From an uncultured Eubacteriales bacterium (lineage in GTDB: Bacteria > Bacillota > Clostridia > Peptostreptococcales > Anaerovoracaceae), in the NCBI GenBank assembly GCA_902775345.1, contig CACYLW010000013.1, forward strand, positions 62,001 to 126,000: a stretch of 64,000 nucleotides of DNA. The letters run 5' to 3'. The position numbers and the translations under genes are program-made. The notes under the pieces were generated by a model. It saw nothing but the letters and a program-made list of their open reading frames with translations, ran no database searches and had not been told where the DNA came from. Below are positions 8,267 through 16,647 of this stretch, one piece after another. Position 1 is the stretch's first letter; every line of letters begins with the position of its first letter.

Positions 8267-9466
8267 ATGATTTCAAAAGCAATGGAGCCTTTCCTTGCAG
8301 GCAGTTCCCAGATAAGGGCAATGTTTGAGGAAGGAAAAAGAATGGCTAAAGTATACGGGGCGGAAAACGTATATGATTTCAGTATCGGCAATCCGGGACT
8401 GAAGCCGCCTCAGGAAGTCTTCGACGCTATAGATGAGATAAATCACACTCTCGACCCGCTTTATGTACATGGATATCCGTCGAATGCGGGCTACGAATCC
8501 ACACGTAAAGTCATAGCTGATGATCTTAACGAGAGGGCAGGCGGAGACTATTTTGACGTTGATCATATAATCATGTCGTGCGGAGCGGCTTACTCCATAA
8601 ACATGATAAACAAATGCATCTTTGATCCCGGTGATAAACTTGTTGTATTTGCACCTTATTTTGTGGAATACGGCAACTGGGCACGCAACTGGGGCGCTGA
8701 TACGATAGTAGTACCGGCAAACGAGAAACTCGACTTCGACCCTGATGCGGAGGCTCTCAGAGAGCTGCTCGTACCGGAAGTCAAGGGCGTTATGCTGAAC
8801 AACCCGAACAATCCTACCGGCAAGATATATTCCAGACAGGCTCTTGACGCAGTCGCAGACGTGCTCAGAGAAGCCGAAGAAAAGTTCGGACATACCATCT
8901 ACCTTATCTGCGATGAGCCTTACAGAGAACTGGTATATAACGATGCCGAAGTTCCTTTCCCGGGAGACTACTACGCTGATTCGCTTATTGCTTACTCCTG
9001 GTCAAAATCACTGTCGATGCCGGGAGACCGTATCGGATATGTAGCTGTTCCTAAATGCGCGGAAGGGCACTATGAACTTAGTCAGGCTCTGGTTGTTGCG
9101 GGCAGAGTGCTGGGCGGCACAAACGCTCCGACTATTCAGGAACTTATAGTTGAGAGGTGCCTCAAGGCCAGATCCGACCTTGATTACTATAAGAGGAACG
9201 CCAGGGATCTTTACAAGATCGTGACAGGAGCGGGCCTGAAGGCGCTTTATCCTCAGGGTGCATTCTACATGTGGATCAAGTCGCCTGTTGAGGATGAGAT
9301 GGAATTCGTAAATGCAGCAAAAAAGGAGAGGATACTCATTACGCCGGGACGTGCATTCGCCGGACCGGGATGGGTAAGGGCTTCTTTCTGCGGAAAGAAT
9401 GAAACCATCCAGAGGTCGAAAGAGTCCTGGATGAATCTCGGAAAGCAATTCGGACTCATAAAATAA
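8267..9466 (+). CDS. class I/II pyridoxal-phosphate aminotransferase
   Basis: A 399-residue fold-type I aminotransferase, resembling aspartate/aromatic transaminases of Firmicutes. It has FSIGNPG near the N-terminus, the NNPNNPTG loop, CDEPYRELVY with the PLP-pairing Asp, and SWSKSLSMPGDRIGY, in which Lys forms the Schiff base. The C-terminal WVRASFCG supplies the carboxylate-binding Arg. The exact amino acid substrate cannot be read; an aspartate or alanine type is likely. ATG 8267 follows CAGGAGG by 8 nt. It is a single-gene unit. Confidence 0.9.
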   Translation: MISKAMEPFLAGSSQIRAMFEEGKRMAKVYGAENVYDFSIGNPGLKPPQEVFDAIDEINHTLDPLYVHGYPSNAGYESTRKVIADDLNERAGGDYFDVDHIIMSCGAAYSINMINKCIFDPGDKLVVFAPYFVEYGNWARNWGADTIVVPANEKLDFDPDAEALRELLVPEVKGVMLNNPNNPTGKIYSRQALDAVADVLREAEEKFGHTIYLICDEPYRELVYNDAEVPFPGDYYADSLIAYSWSKSLSMPGDRIGYVAVPKCAEGHYELSQALVVAGRVLGGTNAPTIQELIVERCLKARSDLDYYKRNARDLYKIVTGAGLKALYPQGAFYMWIKSPVEDEMEFVNAAKKERILITPGRAFAGPGWVRASFCGKNETIQRSKESWMNLGKQFGLIK

Positions 9467-9485
9467 TGTAAAGAGTACTTTACAT
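9466..9485 (+). repeat. perfect inverted repeat after the stop codon
   Basis: ATGTAAAG-AGTA-CTTTACAT, an 8-4-8 palindrome starting at the last base of the stop codon. It is AT-rich and not followed by T, so it is not a classic terminator. A 3'-end stabiliser or protein site are both possible. Confidence 0.5.
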
Positions 9486-9510
9486 AAATAGCATCAAATC
9501 ATAAAAAAGA

Positions 9511-9548
9511 GGATCACGTTTATTCAGAAACGTGATCCTTTTCTTTTC
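9511..9548. terminator. bidirectional terminator
   Basis: Perfect 11-bp stem GGATCACGTTT and AAACGTGATCC, followed by TTTTC on plus and preceded by an A-run that gives TTTTTT on minus. It serves both the aminotransferase and butyrate kinase genes. Confidence 0.9.
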
Positions 9549-9573
9549 TCATTATGTCAGTGAGTCCGTGCTG

Positions 9574-10719
9574 CTAACGTGCAGGAACAGTACCCGGCTT
9601 TACTCCCGGAACGATGCTGATCCTGTCCTCGGCAGATGCTGCGATTTCACCGAAATCCTGCAGCTTTTCTTCGCCTCTGAGGACTCTGAGGCAGCCGGCC
9701 GCCAGCGCTTCCATCTCAAACTCGCCCGGCATGATCTCAACAGGGCAGATGAATTCAACATGATCTTTGATGTATCCGGAAACATATTTTGAATAAGAGA
9801 TGCCTCCGGTCAGGATTATGCGGTCTACTTTGCCGCTTACGGTAGCAGCAAGCTTGGCGATATCCTTTGCAACAGTGAGGCACATGGCTTCATAAACGAT
9901 TTCGGCATATTTGTCACCTTCGGAGATCATCTTTTCTACATCACGCGCGTCTGCCGTTCCGAGGTGAGCGATCAGTCCGCCCTTGCCGTGGAAGAGTTTC
10001 ATGGCTTCCTTATACGAATACTTTCCGCTGTAGCAGAGATCTACAAGGCGCTTTGCGCTTACTCCGCCGCCTCTTTCAGGTGTGAAGTTTCCTTCGTCGT
10101 CGTTAACGCTGTCGATATTGACGCCGTTTTTATACAGCCTGATCGAACTGCCTCCGCCGAGGTGAGCAACGATGAAGGTGCATTCGTCGAATTTCTTTCC
10201 AAGCTTTTCTTCTGCGCATCTGATGGCCATTGCTCTGGTGTTGAGGGTATGACCTACAGTAAAGTGAGGGAGTTCAGGGACTCCGCTGACTCTTGCTACC
10301 GGCATCTTCTCGTCTGTTCCGATTGCATCGTAAATGCATACAGGGATACCGAGCTCCTTATTGAGGTCGAAGGCGATCATGCTTCCGATGAGGGAAGGGT
10401 GCTTGGCAAGGTCTTCAGGCCTTGTCAGGAAATCGATCATGGCCTGATCGATGCCAATTGCTCCGTGCGGGCATGGCACTATGTTTCCGCCTCGCGATAC
10501 AGCTGCTGTCAGGGAATCCATGCTTACGCCGTTTGCTGCAAGGGACTCTTTGATCTTGCCGTATCTGAACTCGTACTGTTCTGTTACATCTCCGAATGGC
10601 GCGAGTTCTTCTGTTGAGTGACGGATGGTATCGTTAAACACTTCCTTGTCATCATCATAGACTGCGATCTTGCTCGAAGTGGAACCTAAATTCATAACCA
10701 GTATTCTCTCTGTAGACAT
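9574..10719 (-). CDS. buk: butyrate kinase
   Basis: This 381-residue ASKHA-fold kinase interconverts butyryl phosphate and butyrate with ADP/ATP. Visible marks are NLGSTSSKIAVY at the N-terminus (phosphate-1 loop), AHLGGGSSI, the FTPERGGGVSAK block, ILTGGISYSK (adenosine loop) and the C-terminal PGEFEMEALAAGCLRVL. Length fits Buk, shorter than acetate kinase. The usual partner ptb (phosphotransbutyrylase) is not adjacent. Branched-chain acid kinases of the same family cannot be excluded. ATG follows GGAGG. It ends at a shared bidirectional terminator. Confidence 0.9.
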   Translation of the reverse strand: MSTERILVMNLGSTSSKIAVYDDDKEVFNDTIRHSTEELAPFGDVTEQYEFRYGKIKESLAANGVSMDSLTAAVSRGGNIVPCPHGAIGIDQAMIDFLTRPEDLAKHPSLIGSMIAFDLNKELGIPVCIYDAIGTDEKMPVARVSGVPELPHFTVGHTLNTRAMAIRCAEEKLGKKFDECTFIVAHLGGGSSIRLYKNGVNIDSVNDDEGNFTPERGGGVSAKRLVDLCYSGKYSYKEAMKLFHGKGGLIAHLGTADARDVEKMISEGDKYAEIVYEAMCLTVAKDIAKLAATVSGKVDRIILTGGISYSKYVSGYIKDHVEFICPVEIMPGEFEMEALAAGCLRVLRGEEKLQDFGEIAASAEDRISIVPGVKPGTVPAR

Positions 10720-10783
10720 TGCTTCCTCCGCATTCTGTTATATTTTTACAGTTTACCTGAACAATTGTATCATAAATATAAAT

Positions 10784-10815
10784 AAAAAAGTGAGCCGTTT
10801 GTGAAGACGGCTCAC
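10784..10815 (-). terminator. terminator of the uracil permease gene
   Basis: On the minus strand GTGAGCCGT and ACGGCTCAC form a 9-bp stem followed by TTTTTT. Confidence 0.9.
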
Positions 10816-10831
10816 CCCTGAAGTGATGATT

Positions 10832-12166
10832 TTATCTGTTTGAAGCGAATGTTTTCAGTTTTTCCTGATCTTCATCGACATCGTCATACTCGTTCGTAAG
10901 CCTGAATTTGTCGAGCAGGTACATGATGAGTCCGAGGAGCATTCCGACTACTGCAGCCAGGCTCATTCCCTTAAGCTGTACCTGACCGAGGTTGATCGCA
11001 ATGCCGGAGAGTCCGACTACGAATACTACGGAGGTCATCGCGAGGTTGCGTGCCTTGGAATAGTCGATCTTGGAATCTACCATGAGTCTGATGCCGGAAG
11101 CTCCGATCATTCCGTAGAGCAGGAAACTTACGCCGCCCATTACAGGACCCGGAATGGTCTGGATGAGAGCTGAAGCCTTGCCTATGAATGAGAGCAGGAT
11201 GGAGAATGCTGCAGCTCCTCCGATCACCCATACGCTGTATACCTTTGTTATAGCCATAACACCTATGTTCTCGCCGTATGTGGTGGTAGGGCAGGATCCG
11301 CAGAAACCGGAGAGTGCAGTCGAGAAACCGTCTGCGAACATCGATCTGTGGAGTCCCGGATCTTTCAGAAGGTTCTTGCCTACGACTTCAGAAGTAACTA
11401 CCTGGTGTCCGATGTGCTCGGATACGACTACGAGCGTAGCCGGTATTATTACTGCGATGGCCTGCGCGCTCCACTTCGGAGTCTGGAATGCAGGCAGTTC
11501 GAATAAGCTTGCAGTACCGACCGAACTGAAGTCAACAAGGCCGAATACGAGGGCCAGAACATAGCCCGAGACGATGGCGATAAGAATTGCGATGGCGCTT
11601 GCGAATCCTCTGTAAAGAACGCCGCCGAATATGGCCAGAAGCAGAGTTACCAGAAATACGATCAGTACTTTCGGGTCAAGGTCTTCGACCATCGATCCGT
11701 CTGCGTTAAGGATGCCGGCTGTCTGAGCAGCACTTCCGGCGAGTTCAAGACCGATGAGGGCGACTATAGGACCCATTGCCGCAGGCGGGAGAATAGCATC
11801 GATCCATCTGGTTCCGACAAATTTGATGATCCCTGCAACAAGGCACATCAGGAGGCCTGTGACGACGAATCCGCCGAGTGCGTATCTGTAGCCCAGGTCA
11901 GGCTGGCTGATGACGATCAGGGCAGGTGATATGAATGCGAATGATGAACCGAGGTAGGCTGGTGCTCCACCCTTGGTGACAAAAATAAAGATAAGTGTTC
12001 CGATGCCGTTCATGAGGAGGGCGATGGAAGGACTTATCCCGAGAATGTAAGGTACGAGTACCGAAGCACTGAACATTGCGAATGTGTGCTGTATGGAGAG
12101 AGGAATCCCTTTACTCAGAGGAACTTTCTCCTGAATCTGGATGATCTGTCTTTTCTTAGAAGCCAT
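10832..12166 (-). CDS. uraA: uracil permease (NCS2 family)
   Basis: A 444-residue polytopic membrane protein of the nucleobase-cation symporter 2 family, most like the uracil permeases UraA/PyrP. Fourteen hydrophobic segments can be traced. FAMFSASVLVPYILG in the first segment, AYLGSSFAFISP in the third and TTYGENIGVMAITKVYS (the NCS2 signature around the substrate-binding Glu) are present. It should import uracil by proton symport. RBS is AGAGAGA. It is a single-gene unit divergent from selD; no PyrR-type attenuator is evident in its short leader. Confidence 0.88.
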   Translation of the reverse strand: MASKKRQIIQIQEKVPLSKGIPLSIQHTFAMFSASVLVPYILGISPSIALLMNGIGTLIFIFVTKGGAPAYLGSSFAFISPALIVISQPDLGYRYALGGFVVTGLLMCLVAGIIKFVGTRWIDAILPPAAMGPIVALIGLELAGSAAQTAGILNADGSMVEDLDPKVLIVFLVTLLLAIFGGVLYRGFASAIAILIAIVSGYVLALVFGLVDFSSVGTASLFELPAFQTPKWSAQAIAVIIPATLVVVSEHIGHQVVTSEVVGKNLLKDPGLHRSMFADGFSTALSGFCGSCPTTTYGENIGVMAITKVYSVWVIGGAAAFSILLSFIGKASALIQTIPGPVMGGVSFLLYGMIGASGIRLMVDSKIDYSKARNLAMTSVVFVVGLSGIAINLGQVQLKGMSLAAVVGMLLGLIMYLLDKFRLTNEYDDVDEDQEKLKTFASNR

Positions 12167-12210
12167 AATGTCTCTCTTTCGTTAGATTGTCTTAAAATTC
12201 ATTATGAATG

Positions 12211-12239
12211 ATTATACAAACCCGTCTTTGTGAAGACAA
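12211..12239 (-). promoter_or_regulatory. promoter of uraA
   Basis: Minus-strand TTGTCT and perfect TATAAT with a 17-bp spacer, 45 nt before the start codon. The -35 box is embedded in the imperfect palindrome GTCTTTGTGAAGAC (12224-12237). Confidence 0.65.
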
Positions 12240-12298
12240 TAGAAAAAAACACAATATCTTGTATTAAAAAAAGATAAAAGGTGGTAATATACACATAT

Positions 12299-13462
12299 AT
12301 GGGCAAGGAAATAGACGATAAAATTTTACAGGAAGCAAAGGAAAAACTTGCTTGTCATATAGAGCCTCCGAAGCCGAAGGCTCCTGATTTTGTTGACTCC
12401 GCAGGCAAGGTCCTTCTGACGCAGATGACGACCGCGGGCGGATGAGGCGCCAAAATAGGACCGGGAGTCCTATCAAACCTTCTTGCGGGTCTTCCGAAAA
12501 TCAGCGACCCGAGAATCATCGTCGGCTTTGAGAGCAGCGATGATGCCTGCGTCTACAAACTGACAGACGATATAGCTCTCATCAATACGGTGGATTTCTT
12601 TCCGCCTATAGTGGATGATCCTTACATGTTCGGTCAGATAGCTGCCGCGAACGCCCTGAGCGATGTTTACGCAATGGGCGGCCAGCCTAAACTGGCGATG
12701 AATCTTCTTACTTTCCCGAACGGAAAGCTTCCGCTTGAAGCGGTCAAGGGGATACTCGAAGGCGGCAATGATAAGGTGTGTGAAGCAGGCGCAACTATCG
12801 TCGGCGGACACAGCATCGATGATAAGGAGCCTAAGTACGGTCTTTCCGTAACCGGCTTTGCTCATCCGGACGACATACTCAGCAACAGCGCAAGCGCGGG
12901 AGACCTGCTGGTCATTACAAAGAAGATCGGAACGGGAATTCTGACAACTGCTGCCAAGGTGGATCTGCTGAGTGAAGAAGAAAACGCTGAGATCGAAGCC
13001 ACCATGGCCTTTCTCAATAAGTATGCATGGGAGGCGATGCAGGGAGTCAAGGTTGACGGCTGCACCGATATCACCGGTTTCGGACTCATGGGACATGCTG
13101 CCGAGATGGCAAGGGCAGGAGGGGTAACGCTGGAACTTTACAGCCATAAGGTGCCGGTATTCCCGAGAGCTCTTGAGATGGCCGCCATGGGCATCATACC
13201 TGCGGGCGCTTACCGCAACATGGATTACGTCGGATCTGAAGTCATGGAGTTCCTTTCAAAGGATCCTGACAGGGATGCGGATCTCAGGGCGCGCATAGAC
13301 TGTCTGTATGATCCGCAGTCATCAGGGGGTCTTCTCATAGCCGTAAAGGAAAGCGAGATCCCAAGACTCACCGAACAATTGGGAGAAAGAGGATGTGAGA
13401 CGGATGTCATCGGATACTTCAAACCGGCAAACGGCAGGTTTTCCGTAGAGATCCACGACTGA
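12299..13462 (+). CDS. selD: selenide, water dikinase SelD (itself a selenoprotein)
   Basis: SelD makes selenophosphate from selenide and ATP, the Se donor for selenocysteine synthesis. The reading frame runs through an in-frame TGA at 12443-12445 (residue 49), giving 387 residues. The TGA sits where SelD carries its catalytic Cys or Sec: TTAGG-U-GAK, followed by the conserved Lys52. Downstream blocks are FESSDDACVY, NTVDFFPPIVDDPY (metal-binding Asp residues), ANALSDVYAMGG, VGGHSIDD and DITGFGLMGHAAEMA. A conventional gene finder would start at ATG 12590 and lose the first 97 residues. ATG 12299 is preferred; an in-frame GTG at 12281 is an alternative. Genes selA/selB and tRNA-Sec lie 14 kb away. 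Confidence 0.95.
12443..12473 (+). promoter_or_regulatory. UGA Sec codon with bacterial SECIS-like hairpin
   Basis: Nine nt after the UGA, ATAGGAC (12455-12461) and GTCCTAT (12467-12473) form a perfect 7-bp stem with the G-rich loop CGGGA. Distance and apical loop fit what SelB recognises in bacterial selenoprotein mRNAs. Confidence 0.8.
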
Positions 13463-13469
13463 TAAAAAG

Positions 13470-13507
13470 AAAACGGTGTTCCGGCAGAAGGAACACCGTT
13501 TTGTATT
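13470..13507. terminator. bidirectional terminator between selD and the LysR gene
   Basis: Perfect 13-bp stem AAAACGGTGTTCC (13470-13482) and GGAACACCGTTTT (13490-13502). Confidence 0.88.
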
Positions 13508-13526
13508 GCATAAATAATCAAACTTT

Positions 13527-14414
13527 CTATATGTCTTTAATGACTGACTTCACGTATCCGCTGAAAGCTTCGGCGGCAGGCGAGAATGACATGCTTTTCA
13601 GACTGATCATGTAGAAGACGCGGTCTTCGTTGAAACTCTCGATCTCGGCAACCCGTACTCTTCCGCCGATCGAAGAGGCTACTTTTTCCGATATTATGGC
13701 AACGCCGAGCCCTGCTTCGACAGAACGGATCATGGTGTCCATGTCATCGACCAGAGCTGCTACCTCGAATTCTTCTTTCTCAAAACCTGCCTTGAGCGCA
13801 GCCTGTTCAAATGTCCTGCGTGTAGCTGAGCCTGTTTCGCGCCAGATGAAAGGGTACCGGATCGCGTCGGTAAGCTTTATTGATGGAGGAATGTCGTAAT
13901 CGACCGGTGCTATGAGAACGGACTTGTCTCTGGCAACTTTCGTGCACTCTATGGATGACGAACTGATATTTTCGCCAATAAAGCCGATCTCACCTCTGCG
14001 CTCAGCGATGTTGTCGATAACGGTCTGTGTGTCTGACACGGAAACATAGTACTGAATGTTCGGGTGAGCTGCACGGAAACCTGAAAGCAGTTCCGGCAGA
14101 AAGGTGACGGCCGGAATAGAAGACGTCTGGATCTCAAGTATTCCGCCTAGGTTCTCGCTGGTTTCGTTCAGTGCGTCGAAAGCCTGAGCACGCGCATTTA
14201 TCATCTCAACGGCGTACTTGTAGAACTTGCTTCCCTGCGGAGTCATCTCAACGACCCTGCTCTTGCGGTCGAGCAGTTTCACTCCGAGTTCCTTCTCCAG
14301 ATTCCTTATGTGTGTACTGATTGTGGGCTGTGTAAAGAAAGTAGCGTCTGCGGCTTTGCTGAAACTTTTGTATCTGACTACATTGACAAACGCTTCTATC
14401 TGCTTGAAATCCAT
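13527..14414 (-). CDS. LysR family regulator, possibly selenium-metabolism associated
   Basis: A 295-residue LysR-type regulator: winged helix-turn-helix in the first 60 residues (SFSKAADATFFTQPTISTHIRNLEKELG) and a periplasmic-binding-like effector domain from about 90 to the end. The N-terminal sequence and its position facing selD resemble a LysR group reported next to selenium genes in clostridia; that link is from memory and context. It is the last gene of a minus-strand run thrC, ACT protein, LysR (8-nt gap), so it may instead follow amino-acid genes simply by co-transcription. The effector is unknown. Confidence 0.85.
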   Translation of the reverse strand: MDFKQIEAFVNVVRYKSFSKAADATFFTQPTISTHIRNLEKELGVKLLDRKSRVVEMTPQGSKFYKYAVEMINARAQAFDALNETSENLGGILEIQTSSIPAVTFLPELLSGFRAAHPNIQYYVSVSDTQTVIDNIAERRGEIGFIGENISSSSIECTKVARDKSVLIAPVDYDIPPSIKLTDAIRYPFIWRETGSATRRTFEQAALKAGFEKEEFEVAALVDDMDTMIRSVEAGLGVAIISEKVASSIGGRVRVAEIESFNEDRVFYMISLKSMSFSPAAEAFSGYVKSVIKDI

Positions 14415-14422
14415 GTATCCTC

Positions 14423-14860
14423 CTAATCCATACCAAGAAGCTGGACCCTTGAAAGGCCGGGTGCTTCAGTAATATCTCTCAACATGCTGTCAAGACTTCC
14501 GGCATCCTCTCCAAGTTCAAGCGTGATGACCACGTTTGCCCTGGAGTCTACGGGAGGATTCTGGGTTATGGTCCAGACACTGTAACCATATCGTGAGATG
14601 ATGTTAAGTACCGTGGAAAGGGTACCTACACTGTGGCTCATCATCATGGAGATGATGGCGTGACGGCCCATCGAGACTGTGCTTATGTCTCTGATCATAT
14701 CGCGGTACTTGTAGAATGTGCTTCGTGATATGCCGACCATTTTGACGGCTTCACTGACATCAGCGGCCTTGCCCTCTTCCAGCAGTTCTTTGGCGAGGGA
14801 GACCTTCTCACAGTATGAAGGCAATAGTGCCTTATCTACGATAAAGTATTTACCTTCCAT
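14423..14860 (-). CDS. ACT domain-containing protein (PheB/UPF0735-like)
   Basis: This 145-residue protein has an N-terminal helix-turn-helix-like segment (VSEAVKMVGISRSTFYKYRD, about 35-54) and a C-terminal ACT domain (about 70-143, HSVGTLSTVLNIISRYGYSV). ACT domains bind amino acids. PheB-type proteins of this size often lie beside hom and thrC in Firmicutes and are thought to be regulatory, without a proven reaction. Here it is 6 nt downstream of thrC, which supports a role in threonine or aspartate-family control. Confidence 0.85.
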   Translation of the reverse strand: MEGKYFIVDKALLPSYCEKVSLAKELLEEGKAADVSEAVKMVGISRSTFYKYRDMIRDISTVSMGRHAIISMMMSHSVGTLSTVLNIISRYGYSVWTITQNPPVDSRANVVITLELGEDAGSLDSMLRDITEAPGLSRVQLLGMD

Positions 14861-14866
14861 ATAATG

Positions 14867-16354
14867 TTAGCCCCTTGCATTGCTCTTTTCAATAACGTAA
14901 GACTTCATATCAGATATTTCGATGACGTCGTTGTGAACTATAGGCTTTTTGAATATTCCGGCCAGCCCTGCAGGAATGTCAGCGCCTGTGATCTCGTGGC
15001 ACTTGTTCATGTTGCCTTCGTCACTTCCCGTAAGCTCTTCTCCCAGAGCTTCGAGTACGGCGGCAGAGAATTTATACGGAGAGGCAGTGGACAGAACCAC
15101 GGCAGGTACCTCCGGATGGCCATCTGCTTCCTTATACTTTTCCATGCAAGCCCATGCGATGGACGTGTGGGTGTCCATAAGGTACCTGTCCGTACTGAAT
15201 ACATCTCTCATTGCTGCAGCTCCTTCATCGTCGCCAGCGTAAATACCCGTAAATACTGATTTCAGTTCTGAAAGTTCATCACCGGTTATAGTATATTCTC
15301 CTGTCTGCTCCAGCTGCTTCATGTATTCGACAGTATGCTCAGGACCGCACACATAATAGAGCAGGCGCTCAAGGTTACTTGATACGAGTATGTCCATGGA
15401 AGGAGACGTAGTCTTGTAGAATTCGCGCTTTCTGTCGTAATGACCCGTGTTGAGGAACTCGGTGAGAACATCGTTCTTGTTGGAAGCGCATACAAGCCTT
15501 CTGACAGGGAGCCCCATCCTGAGAGCATACCAGCCGGCCATGATGTCGCCGAAGTTTCCTGTAGGCACAACGAAATCTATCTTATCTCCGTCAGCTATGG
15601 CTCCTAAGTTCAAAAGCTGGGCATAAGCTGAGAAGTAATAAACGATCTGCGGAACCAGCCTTCCGATGTTGATCGAATTGGCGCTCGACAGAGACACGCC
15701 TTTGACCGGCTTAGGTATCTCCCTGAAGAGACGCTTGACGCCTGTCTGAGCATCGTCAAAGTTTCCGCGGATAGCGCATGCTGTTACATTCGAACTATCC
15801 GGAGTCACCATCTGAAGTCTTTGAGTATCTGATACGCCTCCGTAAGGATAGAATACGATGATGCCGGTACCCGGAACATCGCGGAAGCCCTGTATGGCTG
15901 CGCTGCCTGTATCTCCGGAGGTAGCCGTCAGGATCATGATATCATCGGTAAAATCATTCATGCTGCGTGCGGCGCTCATGAGGTTAGGAAGGGCAGACAG
16001 GGCAACATCCTTGAATGCCGAAGTCGGTCCGTGATAGAGCTCCAGCACATAAGCGTCAGCCTTGCTGCTGCACGCCCTGACCAGTGGCGTGATGTCTTCG
16101 GAAGAGAACTTATTCTTATAGCTTCTTTCGACCAGGTCATTTATAAGCTCGTCACCATAGTCGTCAAAGAAGATGTTCCAGACGGCTTTCGCCATGCTTC
16201 TGAAGTCACCCTTGATGATGTCGTGATAATCAGTCTTTATCAGATCAAGGTCGGACGGAACATAAAGGCCGCCGCCTTCTGCCTGACCATCAAGGATGGC
16301 TTTGCTTGATCTGACTCTTATGGATGGATTTCTGGTGCTTACATATTCGATCAT
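14867..16354 (-). CDS. thrC: threonine synthase
   Basis: A 495-residue PLP-dependent enzyme of fold type II that turns O-phosphohomoserine into threonine. The LYHGPTSAFKDVALS block (about 107-121) holds the Schiff-base Lys, TATSGDTGSAAIQGF (about 144-158) binds phosphate, and VPTGNFGDIMAGW (about 262-274) follows. The N-terminal domain and length fit the long (fungal/E. coli-like) ThrC class. The preceding step, homoserine kinase (thrB), is not in the window. It is divergent from hom-lysC-asd, so the pathway is controlled from one shared intergenic region of about 290 bp. A stable hairpin lies just upstream of its ribosome site. Confidence 0.93.
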   Translation of the reverse strand: MIEYVSTRNPSIRVRSSKAILDGQAEGGGLYVPSDLDLIKTDYHDIIKGDFRSMAKAVWNIFFDDYGDELINDLVERSYKNKFSSEDITPLVRACSSKADAYVLELYHGPTSAFKDVALSALPNLMSAARSMNDFTDDIMILTATSGDTGSAAIQGFRDVPGTGIIVFYPYGGVSDTQRLQMVTPDSSNVTACAIRGNFDDAQTGVKRLFREIPKPVKGVSLSSANSINIGRLVPQIVYYFSAYAQLLNLGAIADGDKIDFVVPTGNFGDIMAGWYALRMGLPVRRLVCASNKNDVLTEFLNTGHYDRKREFYKTTSPSMDILVSSNLERLLYYVCGPEHTVEYMKQLEQTGEYTITGDELSELKSVFTGIYAGDDEGAAAMRDVFSTDRYLMDTHTSIAWACMEKYKEADGHPEVPAVVLSTASPYKFSAAVLEALGEELTGSDEGNMNKCHEITGADIPAGLAGIFKKPIVHNDVIEISDMKSYVIEKSNARG

Positions 16355-16373
16355 TTTATAGCCTTTCTTATCA

Positions 16374-16393
16374 GCAGGCGCATGAGCGCCTGC
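16374..16393 (-). promoter_or_regulatory. hairpin in the thrC 5' leader
   Basis: Perfect 8-bp GC-rich stem (GCAGGCGC and GCGCCTGC, 4-nt loop) ends 19 nt before the thrC ATG on the minus strand, just ahead of its ribosome site. There is no T-run, so it is not a terminator; a role in translation or mRNA stability is possible. Confidence 0.5.
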
Positions 16394-16441
16394 ATAAGTA
16401 ACAAATTGTTGAATTACGACTTTGATTATGATACATTACTT

Positions 16442-16456
16442 TTGTCTCAAAGACAA
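16442..16456. promoter_or_regulatory. palindrome TTGTCT-CAA-AGACAA, possible operator
   Basis: Perfect 6-3-6 inverted repeat in the thrC/hom divergent region. A partial copy (TTTGTCTTTGTGACAC) lies about 45 bp away at 16488-16503. Similar palindromes occur at 940-952 and 12224-12237. Confidence 0.4.
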
Positions 16457-16647
16457 GTGTTTTCACATCGCGGACACGAACGGAGAGTTTGTCTTTGTGA
16501 CACGGAATACGCTAAAAAATTGCATAAATTCTTGTACAATTTAACAAAATAATAGCAGCTGATCCGAAATAAACAGCAAAACAAATTGCACGTTTTTACA
16601 TACAAGATGCTTTTAACAACCATAATAAATACATCGGAGGTAATTCA

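Noticed and set aside
12590..13462. selD starting at ATG 12590
   Set aside because: This would drop the first 97 residues including the active-site region; the upstream frame is clearly SelD-like and continuous through the UGA.
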